A stretch of 64,000 nt of DNA. It comes from Nymphaea colorata (Eukaryota; Streptophyta; Magnoliopsida; Nymphaeales; Nymphaeaceae). Positions 1 through 11,480 of the stretch are shown piece after piece; the first letter of the stretch is position 1; each line of letters begins with the position of its first letter. The stretch is taken from positions 6,026,001 through 6,090,000 of the forward strand of contig NC_045150.1 of NCBI RefSeq assembly GCF_008831285.2, written 5' to 3'. The notes below the pieces were generated by a model that was not told where the DNA came from, made no database searches, and saw only the letters and a program-made list of their open reading frames with translations. The translations under genes and the position numbers were made by a program.

Positions 1-112
1 TCGAACTATTCTATATCCAGACTCTGGATTGGCAGATCAGGGAACTGATAGCAAGTTAAATCAACATGCAAGTGCACCATTGATTGCAAAAAGAGATTCA
101 TAAGCAACCTAC

Positions 113-190
113 CCAAAATTCCACAGCTTGGCTTTGTTTCTCACGAATAGCTACAACAAGCTTCTGACCTTGTAACTCTGAAAGCTCCTC
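113..190 (-). CDS. Possible internal exon of an unidentified minus-strand gene
   Basis: The reverse strand has a pyrimidine-rich tract ending in CTATCAG, then a 78-base open stretch, then a donor-like GTAGGT. The stretch reads 26 codons without a stop and is rich in Glu, Gln, Lys and Leu (begins EELSELQGQK, ends QAVEFW), consistent with a helical or coiled-coil segment. I do not recognise the family. The rest of the gene would lie left of the window or in unrecognised exons to the right. It could also be a chance splice-flanked frame. Confidence 0.4.
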
Positions 191-1451
191 CTGATAGAAA
201 GAACAAGTGAAAAAGAATCAGATCATGACTAGTATTTATCTTAGGAGCAAGGACTAATCTATGAGGGCAGATAAAAATATAGTAAATGGAATATATGTTT
301 ATCAGCCACAGAATCAACCCCATTAATGACAACAATATATATGTAACTGTCTCTAGTTACCACCGAGAGCAGGTAACATTCGCATACCCTCACAAATTTA
401 TGTACAACGTTAACATATTGCTAAGAAGGACGGAACATGTCGTAAGAATACAAAAGACCTAAGTCTACATAGCACACACCTCTGTTGCCAGAGGCAAACT
501 TGTACTTACATCTACACTAAGTAAAAATCACCATACAGCAGCCAAAAGTTCCCTTCACGATCAAATGAAAACACCAGAAGACACGCCAACTCAGGTCCCA
601 GTCTGCCTGCACCAGAAACTTATCAGCAATCTTTAAATTCCTGGCATTGCAAGAAGAATACTGGAACCAGATTAACTGCAAGATAGCAAGACAATGTGTG
701 ATACTGTGCTGTCAACATTTGATCTTGATGTGCCAGGTGCTTTTATATAGAATTGCTCATTGTTTACTTGTTCAAATGCTGGTTTGGTACCATAATCATG
801 TAGTGAATCTTCTATCGGGATCTTTTGTTTTCTAATTTGTGTTTCTGCAACGTATTGTTTTTTCTTTGCGAGACATGAATCACATGATTCATCAGTAAGC
901 AATGAGTTACTGATTTTCTGTTTATGCGGTATTATTTAATTTACTGATACTCCCCTTTCTGTTTTCTTTGTTTCGTTTTCTAAAACGAGCTAGAATCATT
1001 TAATGAATCTCTCCTAGAATTTTTAAAATATACGCTTGCCTTCTTCCGCTTGAGATACCCTTCTCGTGTCCTTTTCTTCTATGAATTGTTTAAATAACGA
1101 GTAGGACTGAGGTGAGCGGTAGTCGTTATCTTGGGCTATCTGTTCTGGTGTGTTAGATGCAGTTAACTTTAGCATCAATTGCTCTAAATCTTTATGCCGA
1201 CCATTCCAAGCATAAGGAATCCATGAACAGTCCTCGAATGCCCTTCGTCTGGGTGGATGGGAGCGTCCAAGGGACTCTTCACCTGATCTCCACCCTCACA
1301 TCTTATATTTAACTTGACACTTAATGATAATGGCGCCAAAAAGCATAAGCATCTGTGAGTCCAAGGATTCATGGAATATTTTTTGTCTTCAGCCTTTGGC
1401 CTTTGTTTTTTTGCCAATGCTGCTATTTTATAATGCCACTTTCTTCTGCAG
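191..1451. other. Stretch without a recognised gene
   Basis: Ordinary AT-rich sequence. The only item that looks possibly coding is an open frame on the reverse strand at 1,023-1,295, listed separately. No RNA gene or transposon end was recognised. Confidence 0.5.
1023..1295 (-). other. Coding-like open frame of unknown nature
   Basis: A reverse-strand frame of 90 codons lies between an upstream TGA and a TAA at 1,023-1,025. Its composition is protein-like (for example FEDCSWIPYAWNGRHKDLEQ, then a charged tail with FKQFIEEKDTRR), and a possible acceptor ATCAG sits near its start. It has no ATG near the start, and a second reverse frame is also open over part of it, so coding is unproven. It could be a terminal exon, a decayed transposon gag, or chance. 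Confidence 0.25.
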
Positions 1452-1518
1452 GGGTTGAAGTGGCTTGTTAATGTTTGGGGTGATTTTGATGTAAATGGCA
1501 GTAGGCCTTTATGGTACG
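1452..1518 (+). CDS. Possible internal exon of an unidentified plus-strand gene
   Basis: A good acceptor (pyrimidine-rich run ending TTCTTCTGCAG) is followed by 67 bases encoding 22 residues plus one base, rich in Trp and Gly (GLKWLVNVWGDFDVNGSRPL, then WY), and a donor GGTAAAG. The residue composition looks like a real exon, but no partner exon was found and the family is not recognised. The next 400 bases run into a hAT transposase relic. Confidence 0.3.
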
Positions 1519-3283
1519 GTAAAGTTTGTTTTTCTTTTAGGTCTTCTCCAATAGAATTTTAGATAAATTTCATATTTATGTGATGTAGCTTGTCAAAATC
1601 TCAGCATGGCATAGTAGTGAAAAAAGCTAGGCAGACCTAGGCAACAAAAAATAGTAAATGAAGGAAAAAATAATGACCATGATGGAGGAGGCGGAGGAGA
1701 ATATATTTAACAGCCAAAAACATGTTTATTTCTCCTCCGTGTCCATGAACTTACAAGTGTATGTTATTTGTTATGGAAAATTAAATATTCAACAATTTTA
1801 CCATTGGTAATTCATGTCAGAAAGCATTAATCTTAAGAGAGGATACTCATCAAACTCTTGAAATACTTTATTTAATTTTTTGTGGGATTATCATTAGTTA
1901 TTCATTTATCTATTTCTATTTTTTATGCATGCAGCATATGAATTCTACAACATCTGGTGTCAATGCTTTCTAATTCATGTTTTTCACAAAAAAGCCAAAT
2001 CATTAAGATTAGTTGTATGGAATGAATTTAGTAGGACAATAAAAGAAACATGTTGTGCATTCAGCGTTGTTTGTCCACACTATAAAGTATCTATAAATTG
2101 TAATATAAGATGGCACATTTACAGAATCATTTAAAGACATGTCCTAAAAGACCTAACTTAGAATTAGGCTAACACCGTCTTGTCATTGATGAAAATACTA
2201 ATGATAGAAAAGAAATTGTTGGTACTTTCAAGTTTGATTCAGATAAAAATTGACTTGGTTTTGCTAATATGATTATTCTTCGTGAATATTCATTTTGTAT
2301 AGTTAGTCATTCAGGCTTTTAGAAGTTTCTTAAAGAATTACAACTACAGTTCAAGTTATTGTCACGTAACACGGTAATATCATATTGCATACACATTTAT
2401 GAAGATGACATAACAAAATTATGCAATATTTTGAAGAAGCCTAATGAGTGGATTAGTCTCACATCTGACATGTGGGCTTCACCTTGTCAAAAAAGTAGTT
2501 ATTTATGTTTGACTGCACATTATATTGATAATAGTTGAAAAATACAAAAAAAGTTCACAACTTTGTTACGGTTGCAACACCTCATATAGAAAAAAAACTT
2601 ATATCAGTCATCAAAGATTGTTTACTAAAATGAAACATTGATCGTAAGTTGTTTTCAATTACATTATATAATTGTTAAACAAATGATATTATGGTTACAA
2701 AATTGACGAGTGGCTTCTTCAAAAGGATGCACTTGTTTGTAATGAAAAAAATTTTCAAGTTAGATGTGTTGCTCATATTCTTAATTTGATTGTGCAAAAT
2801 GGTGCCAAAGAAATAAGTAATGTGATTGATAAGATTAGAAAAAACATTAAACATATCAAGGCATCTCGAGCTCGATGTAAAATTTTTTATTAAGTAGTGC
2901 ATCATGTCAAAGTTACTTGTGAAAAAAAGTTATGTCTTGATATTTTAACTAGATGATACTTAATATTTCTTATGTTGTAGTTTTACAATTTAAAGAAGCT
3001 TTTGGTTGTTTTTAAGAACTTGATCATCATTGTCATTTGACACCGACTACGAACGAGTAGAAGAAGGCTACTGTTTTTCAAAATAGTTAAAAAATATTTT
3101 ATGATGCTATTAATGCAATTTCTACAATAAAGTATCCAACTTCTATTTTTTTTAAAAAAATTGTGAGATAAAGATGGAAGTTGAAAAATATATTCAAGTT
3201 CAGATATTTGCCTTTCAAATATGGCAATGACGATAAAAACAAAGTTTAACAAGTATTGAAATATATGCAAGTTAATTTTAGCA

Positions 3284-3291
3284 GTTGCAAT
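3284..3291 (+). repeat. Left target-site duplication GTTGCAAT of nested element
   Basis: GTTGCAAT precedes the element and recurs exactly at 4,256-4,263 after it. An 8-bp duplication is characteristic of hAT-type insertion. Confidence 0.85.
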
Positions 3292-4255
3292 CAATGTTGT
3301 ATGTATCGTACGATACAAGGTTGTATTGTACCATCGAAACCATTTTATGCTACGATACACCCCCATATCATAAATGGGGGTGTATCGTTCCTGTATCGCA
3401 CGGAGGGTCTGCATCGTACGATACGGGGCGATACACCCCGTGTCGCACGATACAGGGTCTGCATCGTACGATACGGGGCGATACACCCCGTATCGCACGA
3501 TACAGGCTAATTTTCGTTTTTCCAAATCCGCAGCAAGGTGGAGCAAATCGATATTGTTTGAAAACACGTAGAAAGTAGAAACAACCGAAAACGGGGAAAC
3601 AAAATCAAGAGAACATCAAGACGATGAATCAAAGGTGACTGACAAGGAGGGAATGAGAGAGAGATAGAGAAAGGACAAACCATTTTGGCGGCGAGATCTC
3701 AGGAGCCCAAGCTAGGGTTTTCTCCTGCAGCGATTCTTCAGAGGGCGCTCGCGAGAGGGAGAAGGGCAAACACGGGTTTTTCGCGATATTTAGAAGGGCA
3801 AAGTGGATCGGGTCTAGAAACGACACTGGATCAACCAATTGTTAGATTTGAACTCAATAGTAGATGTTATAACTCTTGGATGGACAAAAGGAGAATAATT
3901 AAATAAACAACGAGAACTATGATTGCCACTTGAAAAACAACAAGCAATCAAAAGTTCGAAATTACAAGAGAACAATATTGAATCAGCTCTGGCGATCAAT
4001 AGCTAAAGTATATGTTTTAGAGAAAGATGCCAAAATAAAGTCTATCATTATCTAAAACACATTTTCTATGAAGAACTTATTATTTTTTATTTTTACTGAT
4101 TTTTTTATGGATTTTTTGATTTTTTTTAATTTTTTCTAATTTATTATTTTTTTTTTAAAAAATACGATACGGTTACAATATGTTATGATATTTTACGATA
4201 CGGCGTATCTTAAAGCCTGACCGATACGGCTTATGATACGCTTTTTACAACATTG
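3292..4255 (+). mobile_element. Non-autonomous hAT-like element (964 bp) nested in the hAT relic
   Basis: The element begins CAATGTTGTA and ends TACAACATTG, a perfect 10-bp inverted repeat, and is flanked by identical 8-bp duplications (GTTGCAAT). It encodes no transposase. Both subterminal parts are full of short GTATCG/CGATAC motifs: about 3,300-3,510 on the left, and about 4,165-4,240 on the right in inverse arrangement. The middle, at about 3,680-3,800, has the look of a plant first exon (AAACC followed by ATGGCGGCG-like coding and a CTAGGGTTTTCTCC motif), so it may carry a captured gene fragment. The 8-bp duplication supports hAT; a Mutator-like element would usually leave 9 bp. Confidence 0.8.
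3401..3506 (+). repeat. 50-bp tandem repeat of palindromic GTATCGTACGATAC motifs
   Basis: 3,401-3,450 and 3,451-3,500 are near-identical 50-base units, with a partial third unit. Each contains the self-complementary core ATCGTACGAT and CGGGGCGATACACCCCG, so each can fold into hairpins. They are the left subterminal region of the nested element. Confidence 0.85.
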
Positions 4256-4263
4256 GTTGCAAT
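4256..4263 (+). repeat. Right target-site duplication GTTGCAAT of nested element
   Basis: Exact copy of 3,284-3,291. Confidence 0.85.
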
Positions 4264-4840
4264 GGTCTTTTAATTCTCATTATAAAATAAAAATAATTAA
4301 GTTTTATTATAGACAATTTTATAAAGATAAAGCATATGAATATGTCTCTGTAATTACGAACTACCATTGTGTTTGATATGATGAGTATAAAGTTATTTAT
4401 GTATTAAAACAGTATCTACTTGTTATGCTGTTGTGAATGATAGTGATGCATCTAATTTTACTTATTTGATTGAAATTTTTTTTCATAAGAAGCTTAGAAC
4501 AAGTGCATTAAATGACTTTCTTGAAAAATAATCACACAGTCAACGTACAAAATGAAATTTGGAGTTGTATTTGGAAGATCCTATTTTCTAAAAAATAATC
4601 TAATTGACATTTGACATGGTTGAAGATCAATGCACTTAAATACTGAGTGTTATCTAAAATGGAATGTGATAGTTATCTAAAATGGGATGTGTTATTTTGG
4701 TTATTTATATATTAACTGTTGCATTAGAGTCAGGTAGACGTATTCTTGATTTATATAGAAGTAGATTATGGGCAAAAATAGTGGAGGTTTTGATTTATGC
4801 ACAAGATTGGTTGCGAGATCAGGCTGAAAGTAATTAATTT

Positions 4841-6566
4841 ATTAATAGTACTTTTAAGTATATTTTTGTGTTGCTTATTTTATTCTTTTGTTAGATGATT
4901 CTAATTTGCCTACACCTTTGCTTGAAGATTAAACACTATTTCCATATGCATGCATTGAAACAGAATCATAAATTATATGTATATATTCTTTTGTATCAAT
5001 CTGTATTCTTTACATTAATTAAAACCTACACTTGTTCACACTAACCCAAATGACTACTGTTAATTGTCAAGTTTATTAAGAGAGAGAGAGAGAGAGAAAA
5101 AGAAAGAGAACAAAAAGAAGGATGTATTAGCTACACTACATCATCAAACTTCATTTTCTAAAACATGTAAATTTCAATTTTCAAAGTTGTACTTGATTGT
5201 TGTTCGTTGATGTAACAAGAGACTAAATGAGTCATCCTTGACAATTTCAATAAAAAAAAAACATTTCACCATATAGTACTAGTTTGCAAAAATTTTCTTT
5301 TAATGCCTATATTTGCCACAATGGATATGTTCTTTTTATTTTGATATATATTTTAACCATGTTGACACTAATGATAATGTTATTAAATTAACCTGTATTA
5401 TGTAAATAAAAATTTTAATTAAATAAGAATCTAGTTAGAATACATTCTTTCCTTGTTTACTTATTATTGGTACACGTTTAAAAAATATGTTTTTTGGTTT
5501 ATCTAATTATATTTGGTTAGTATCCGAATTATGAATGTAGATGCATAATTTTAAACTTAGCCAACTGACAAAATTACATTTCAAATCAGACATTATTTAA
5601 AAGTTAGATTTGTATCATATTTGCATATGGCTTAAAAATCATATTTCAATCGAATTTGGATATGACTTATAAATTCAAATCAGATTCAGACATAACTTTA
5701 AAGTTGGATTCAAATTGGATTCAAATGTAACTTAAAAATCAAATTTGGATCGGATTCCAAATTAGATTTTAAAGTTGGATTTGGATATGATATATGCTTT
5801 TTTTTATCTGAATTCAAATCCAAGTTTGGATCCAAATATACAAATAAAAATCAAATATAGTGAAAGGTATATCCGATCAGTTGACATATTGACGGGCTCT
5901 CATGTTTTACACTGCCCTTGATCCCAAGAGCTTTCGGCGCTTTTCTGCCTAGCTCTCTTTTTCTCAGGGTTCATGTAAACAAAAATTTACAAAAACGATA
6001 TCAAAGTTTTGATGAATCTACGAAGATGGCTCATTATGTCTCGATCAGTCGCTCTACTACCGGTGAAGGCAACTGCTCACTGGCAAACAAAATCTGTGTG
6101 TTACCATAGTGACCTTTTTCCACGACATGTACATTTTTTCCTCACCTGTTGTTCACAAGACCGAAATGTCAACACTGCCCACCTTTCTGATTGGCTGCTG
6201 TCTCTAGTATCACTTTTTCCCTGACGCAATAGACTCCAATCATTGTTTTAATCAGTGACAAACTCCATTTCCCGCTATCCTGATCAGTTCCTTTCATTTG
6301 TTTCACTCTACTACAGTTGTCTACTTATGCAAAAATATGAAAAAAAAGAAAAGAAGATCCCAGTATGTCATCAATCCATATTACTTCCGATTCAGCATCA
6401 TGACATTTGTTGAACTAAACAATAGTATGTGATACGGAGATTTACCAGAGTACAAACAAAAGAAACAACGATTTCAACTCAAGACCCAAAGGAGACCATA
6501 ATCTATCTGAAATTTAAAAATGCAAACTTTCTATCCTAACATCTCCCGAAACACTTTGCAAGGAAC
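4841..6566. repeat. AT-rich intergenic DNA with (GA)n and diverged GGATTC-type repeats
   Basis: No gene seen. A (GA)n microsatellite lies at about 5,079-5,099. From about 5,560 to 5,890 there are loose, diverged repeats of motifs such as TTGGAT, AAATCAGATT and AAAGTTGGATT, of the same kind as 12,300-13,310. Both repeat blocks include a match to the word GTTGACAT near their ends. Confidence 0.5.
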
Positions 6567-6604
6567 AGAGAGGGAGAGGGAGAGGGAGAGAGAGAGAGAG
6601 AGAG
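6567..6604 (+). repeat. (GA)n/(GGGA)n microsatellite
   Basis: Purine-only run of GAGAGG and GA units. Confidence 0.9.
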
Positions 6605-6609
6605 TTTAC

Positions 6610-6788
6610 CTTCAAGACAGGGACATGACCATCTAGGGGATAATGGATGGTATTGCTTGGATGGAACTCCGGCAAGTTGTGAAAATAAATGCACGGTCAG
6701 TTTAGGGAAACACAAATAACATAGATGGACAAGTATAAAAATAAAGGTTAACTTTGTCACTTACCAACTGGTCCAACCCGATCCCCAC
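6610..6788 (-). CDS. Two possible short exons of an unidentified minus-strand gene
   Basis: On the reverse strand, 6,788-6,765 (24 bases, before a GTAAGT donor) and 6,666-6,610 (57 bases, between a GGAG acceptor and a GTAAAC donor) are separated by a 98-base intron-like gap. The second reads FHPSNTIHYPLDGHVPVLK in the frame continuing from VGIGLDQL. This is downstream of the NSR-type gene and could be part of a separate gene or an alternative 3' region. The family is not recognised, and the acceptor of the second exon is weak. Confidence 0.33.
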
Positions 6789-7071
6789 CTTGAACCGTAA
6801 TTAAGTAAAATAGTGTTAACAGAAAGCAGCCTTCAGAGAGAATTAAGTATAAAGTATAGACAGCCAGTTAAATGTAATTTCCCATAAGTCGTGCATGTTT
6901 CTGTAAAACCATCAAAATTGGGATTGTTTTTCTAAATTTTCTTACATTAATACACTGCATGTTACCACAGAAATTGAACATGAGCTCCAAGGCACTGAAA
7001 ATTAGGACATAATGACTGAAGAGGAACTACACCAAAATGTTAGCAAGATATACTCTTGCCCAAGTTTCTGT

Positions 7072-10000
7072 TTATCGCCTACCACGACCTCCCATGCCAC
7101 CACCGGACCTTGGTCCAGGAAATCGAGCAAATTGTATCCGTAGTACTGGTGAGTCCTGATCTTGTTCATCCATCCGGTAACCTGAGCAAAAATGTCCAAT
7201 TATCATAAACTAAACTTCATCAATGAACATGAATATACTACTGTGAAACAGCAACTGTAGGTTAATTTTTTGTTTCTAAACCGTGGAAACTGCTCCAGAC
7301 ATGAGATTCAGTGGCATTCTCGCAGAATAAAAACCCAGGCCTAGTACCCTCACTCCTGGGCCTTACCCCTGATTAGGCTTGCACAAAGATTGGAGCCCAA
7401 GGATCAATTCAAATCTTGGAGTATATTTCTACCCGTGGAAATCATGAGGATGAAGGACGAACAAAACATCATCCAATCAGGGTGAACCACCCTCTACAGT
7501 CCATCCATCATTTCCAACACACTCCTGATCACCCAAATTACCCATTCGAACTCAAAAAATTTGAAATAGCAAAAAAAAGAACAAACCTTGCAAAGCGCTC
7601 AGTGCAGTTGCAGCACAGTTGACATTTGCAAAGTCCACAAAACACAGGATTAAAGGATCTCCTTCAGGCTGCAATACGGAAGAAAACACAGGCAACAGAT
7701 CAATCAGAACAACTTAAGCAAAGCAAGAATAGGAAGGCCAGACTATATCATGGTCGAGTGACAAAAACAGGATGACAGTAAAAAAAATTGTAACAGCTTA
7801 AAGGCAACATCGGTGATCCAACTAACAAATCTACAGCAGCCATTTACTCAACCTCATGCTGAATCAAACTTTCCAAGTCACTAATAATATGGGTACCAGC
7901 AAATTGCTGGGTCGTATGACTGATGAAAAAGTAAATCCTTCACAAAACAATGAAGCAAGAACATGCTCGTATCTATATGCCACCTCGACTCAGCATTCAC
8001 CTTGTGCTTCGACATCTTGTTGCAAAAACAAGAGTCACTTCACTGGTACTATAGAAAGAATGGTCCCCATAATTGTCTACAGCCAAAATAGTTTTTATTT
8101 TTTGCATAAGTTACAACAGTGGACTCCTATTCTACAGTTACATATTAAAAGCATATTTGAGCAACAAATTGATTCGATCTCGTATTTTTGGAAAAGGTGC
8201 CTATTTCAATATATGGAAAGAGACCAAGAAGAAAGTCTAGAGTCTAGACCCAAAAAAATTTCTCACAAACTATCAACATGAGCACTCACATGGCGAGATT
8301 CTTTTTTTACAAGCCTAACTTCCTTGTAACCAAGAAATGGTCGAAAGATATCTTCATAATCTTGTCAAGGAACACAGGTAGCTATTAACATAAAAGTAGC
8401 ATTGTTCAGACTTCAGAGTATGCAAAAAAGGAATTGAACTTGAAAGAGACTAAAATACAAATTAACAGAACCAATTCAAAGGATACGAGCTACTTCTCGG
8501 TGTGTGGAATCGGGTGGAAGCCCTTCCACAAAAAGAGTATTGGAAGCATCTGGAGGAAGACGTGCTTCAAGCCCAGGCCTTACGGAAAGGTCAACAGGTG
8601 GCTGGTTACCAAAAATCACGTTTCGACCATTTGCTGGAACATTTGGAGGAACAAGCCCTGGACCACCCATTAATACAGGCTCACTGAGAGGCAGTCCAGC
8701 CACCCCTCCCAACGGTGGCCCAGCAACTGCTCCAACAGGCATGCCAGTGCCACCAAAGCCACCAGCAGCCATTGTACTGGATTCTCCAGCGGCATGACTA
8801 GAAATTTGCTGGAAAATAGTAATAACAATGTGAATAAGCTTATATTTAACTAAAGATAGAAGCTCATAAGAAACTTGTGTATGATACCCCATTTTGTAAA
8901 TAGCGGTCATATGAAGCCATAAGAGATTTAGTGTCCTTCACAACATTATTTGCAGTTTGGCCATCATTGCGAACCAAATAACCAGGAATCCCTTGACCAA
9001 TTTGCATCCCCACCTCAAGTCCAACTCCAGCTCCAGGAGGTACAAAATCTATAAATCATACAGATAAGAAATTCTATTAGTTATGAAACTTACACACTCA
9101 CTGCAACAAATGGTCCCTGAAATGCAGAAACAAGTACTGAAATTGAGTGACATGTGCAACAGATAAAATAGATGACTGACAATGAATAACTGAAATCTCA
9201 CTGTGTCTAGGCAGCCATGTAATAGCAAGTCTAAATCCATAAGTGCATACCTGAAGGTTAAGAAAAAGGTCTGAGACAAAGCATGTACCCTCACAATTCA
9301 AGCATGTAGGGAGGCATCTCATAACACTCTCCCTTCCCATTCAAAGATGGTGATAGGTGTCTCGTGACACACTCCACCACAAACGTCATTTTTGCATGGA
9401 TATTCTCCCACTATTTCTATTTGAGAGGGTGTTGCACGACACACCTCTCAGTTTATGCTTTTCAAAAGATACCCTAAACCCATGCATCACCAAGCCCACA
9501 TTCTTAATGTCGGCTGGAAAGATCTTTTTCTTTTGTCCCTGAATAATCTAGCTAGCAAACACTCTACTGATCTGGTTGAGCTGGCAACACAAGTGAAGAT
9601 AGGCTTAATCATTGCATAAGAACTATAATGCTATTGGTCTTAGAGTAATATTATTGGAAAGACAATTGAAATGATTTGACTGCTTCGTAGAAAACCATGA
9701 AACATCCATGTTCCCTAACACTATATGGTGGAAAAATATAACCCTAGGAAGAGAATTGCATTAAGTTCACCTATCAAAAAGGAAAAAGAAGGTAACTTAT
9801 GTTCCACAGTGTGCCTTATCTTCCATACACATAAAATGCATCCAATCAGGCCCAAGGCCCTAAAGAACTGGCTCAAGAGAGATGCAAATGTAAATACATC
9901 CTCCCTACTATAGTTGACCGCTCCTATAAACATCAAGATTTTCAAAAGCTTCGAAGTTCAAACTCGAATATTGTATACAAACCTTTCCCACAAAAATTGC

Positions 10001-10827
10001 TACACTACAGTACCACGTCCCACCTCCGCAATGTGATGCTTCTTTATGGTGGGAAGAAAAAACTCCATTAGCCATCACAAGATCCTGACTTATTCGTGCA
10101 GAAATCAGCCACTAAGCGTTCGTACCCATTTCCATTAATCCCATGGGCGATGAATGGATTGAATGAAAAAAGAGAGTAACTAAAGAGCATGGCTAGTTCA
10201 ATCAAGGGCTTATGCATGTAGAAGTTCCGCTTTCCAGCCTGACACTACCTGAGTTCTAGAATTTGTTCTACTATCCTTAATTCCACCATAATCCAATGAA
10301 TTTTGGCGACATTCTATTCTATTCTACCTAAACCCAAATTAGCAGCAGAATCACACAGGTTTCGTTCTTTTTGTTAATCTGATTGAGACAAAGAAGACCG
10401 TGATTTCTACGCGTGCAACTGGTTACTTCTCCGGCTACACTACAAAATGGGGACTCCAATGTTGCTGTCCAAGCACCAACAAGAAGTTTCAAGCTCCAGG
10501 GTTTTCAAGCTTCTTAAACATAAGTTCTGCCACAAACTAAACGCACGAGATTTAAGGTCGGATCAGAGACACTTTGAAGCAAAATTTAGGCTTCTTGTTA
10601 GTTCACATCAGACGCCTCCAGAACGCAATCGAAGCAAAGCGAAAACAGACTAACAATCCAATAGCTCATTGCAGAACGAGGATTAAAAACCAAAAAAAAT
10701 AATAATAATAACGGAAAGGGGATCGATCCTAGGGTTTCCGATGAGAAAGCATACCGTAGGTGGGTCGTTGCCTCTTCTCAGCAGGCGCGCCGGGAACTCC
10801 ACCCGCGTTCCAGTAAGGATCTGCCAT
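7072..10827 (-). CDS. NSR-type nuclear speckle RNA-binding protein (single RRM), six exons
   Basis: CDS exons on the minus strand, all GT-AG and phase-consistent: 10,827-10,755, 9,048-8,888, 8,808-8,487, 8,351-8,290, 7,668-7,587 and 7,181-7,072. They give 269 aa. The start is MADPYWNAGG and the end is GGRGRR followed by TAA. Residues 24-160 are Gly/Pro-rich with conserved blocks (VKDTKSLMASYDRYLQNG; FGNQPPVDLSVRPGLEARLP). One RRM spans about 168-246, with RNP2 TLFVEGL at 169-175 and RNP1-like LILCFVDF at 212-219. This layout matches the plant NSRa/NSRb-like proteins, which in Arabidopsis act in nuclear speckles, bind mRNA and long noncoding RNA and modulate alternative splicing. The basic Gly/Arg tail fits RNA binding. 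All expected parts are present and no disruption is seen. The exact paralogue (A or B) cannot be set. Confidence 0.93.
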
Positions 10828-10916
10828 CTCCGTCAAGTTTCTTACAGAATGTGGACCAGCGATTGGAAGAGGGAGAGATCCCAGCTACTGCCGCACCGCA
10901 GAAACCCTCAACCGCT

Positions 10917-10926
10917 AAACCCTAAA
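10917..10926 (+). promoter_or_regulatory. Telo-box-like AAACCCTAAA in the 5' leader of the NSR-type gene
   Basis: AAACCCTAAA lies about 90 bases upstream of the minus-strand start codon, where a plant 5' leader or proximal promoter is expected. Telo-boxes (AAACCCTA) are common in promoters of plant genes for RNA handling and translation. Function here is inferred from position only. Confidence 0.4.
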
Positions 10927-11142
10927 GCTCGACCGGCTTGGACCTCCGTCCGCCTGTCTCCGTATGAGGAGCAGCGGCGAGGGATCACTCGGACGTTAAT
11001 GCCAGAAGGAGTGCCGTAAGGTTTGGGGTGTTATCGGAAACCATAAGATCGTGGGATAATCAAATCAAACTTCCAATTTTCTTGAGTTGCATAATGAAAA
11101 CTTTACCCACTTTATAGCCAACAAAGCAAATCACAACGGTGC

Positions 11143-11145
<3 letters not shown>

Positions 11146-11189
<44 letters not shown>
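11146..11189 (+). repeat. (TA)22 microsatellite
   Basis: Uninterrupted TA dinucleotides. Confidence 0.95.
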
Positions 11190-11190
<1 letters not shown>

Positions 11191-11404
11191 TTTTGTAGCT
11201 TGTTCTGTATCTAGATGACTTAACTTTTGTTATGCATTCTTCAAGCGCATCACTATATGCAACGATGCATATATACTTAAGTCATCATTCACATATTATA
11301 AAACTTTGTCACATATTACAAAACTTTGTCATTGGAGCATAATTGGTTGGCCTTGTTGATATAGTGATTACTTGCTTAAGGAGCTTTAAGTTTTCATTTA
11401 TTGT

Positions 11405-11480
11405 AGTCCGCCACATGGTGGCTAGTGTGTGCAATTGCCCACACCGTCCTCACAAATTTTACTAATTTTTATATTAATAA
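11405..11480 (+). repeat. Fragment of the dispersed GCAATTGCCCACAC repeat family
   Basis: Contains GCCACATGGTGGCTAGTGTG, then GCAATTGCCCACACC and an AT-rich run. The same signature occurs near 30,280, 33,386, 34,719 and 42,487, where better copies have hAT-like ends. Confidence 0.45.

Larger units (their letters stand above)
2005..4840 (+). pseudogene. Decayed hAT-superfamily transposase (BED finger to C-terminal dimerisation region)
   Basis: Fragments in order match a plant hAT transposase. A BED-type finger lies at about 2,010-2,150 (WNEF, then C..C and H....C). The central region at about 2,330-2,540 includes SLTSDMWAS and YLCLTAHYID. A block at about 2,740-2,885 reads FQVRCVAHILNLIVQNGAKE. 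A C-terminal dimerisation-type block at about 4,725-4,835 reads SGRRILDLYRSRLWAKIVE. Many stops and frame changes separate the blocks, and a separate element (3,292-4,255) is inserted before the C-terminal part. The gene is dead. I did not find confident terminal inverted repeats for the outer hAT element, so its ends are unknown. Confidence 0.8.

Noticed and set aside
3256-3578. Overlapping plus-strand frames at 3,256-3,578
   Set aside because: They arise from the stop-poor GTATCG tandem repeat in the nested element; two or three frames are open at once.
7856-8281. 141-residue plus-strand frame at 7,856-8,281
   Set aside because: It lies in an intron of the NSR-type gene, is rich in polar low-information residues and has no recognisable motif.
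8434-8797. Open plus-strand frames over 8,434-8,797
   Set aside because: They are antisense to exon 3 of the NSR-type gene, whose minus-strand reading has conserved RRM motifs and phase-consistent introns.
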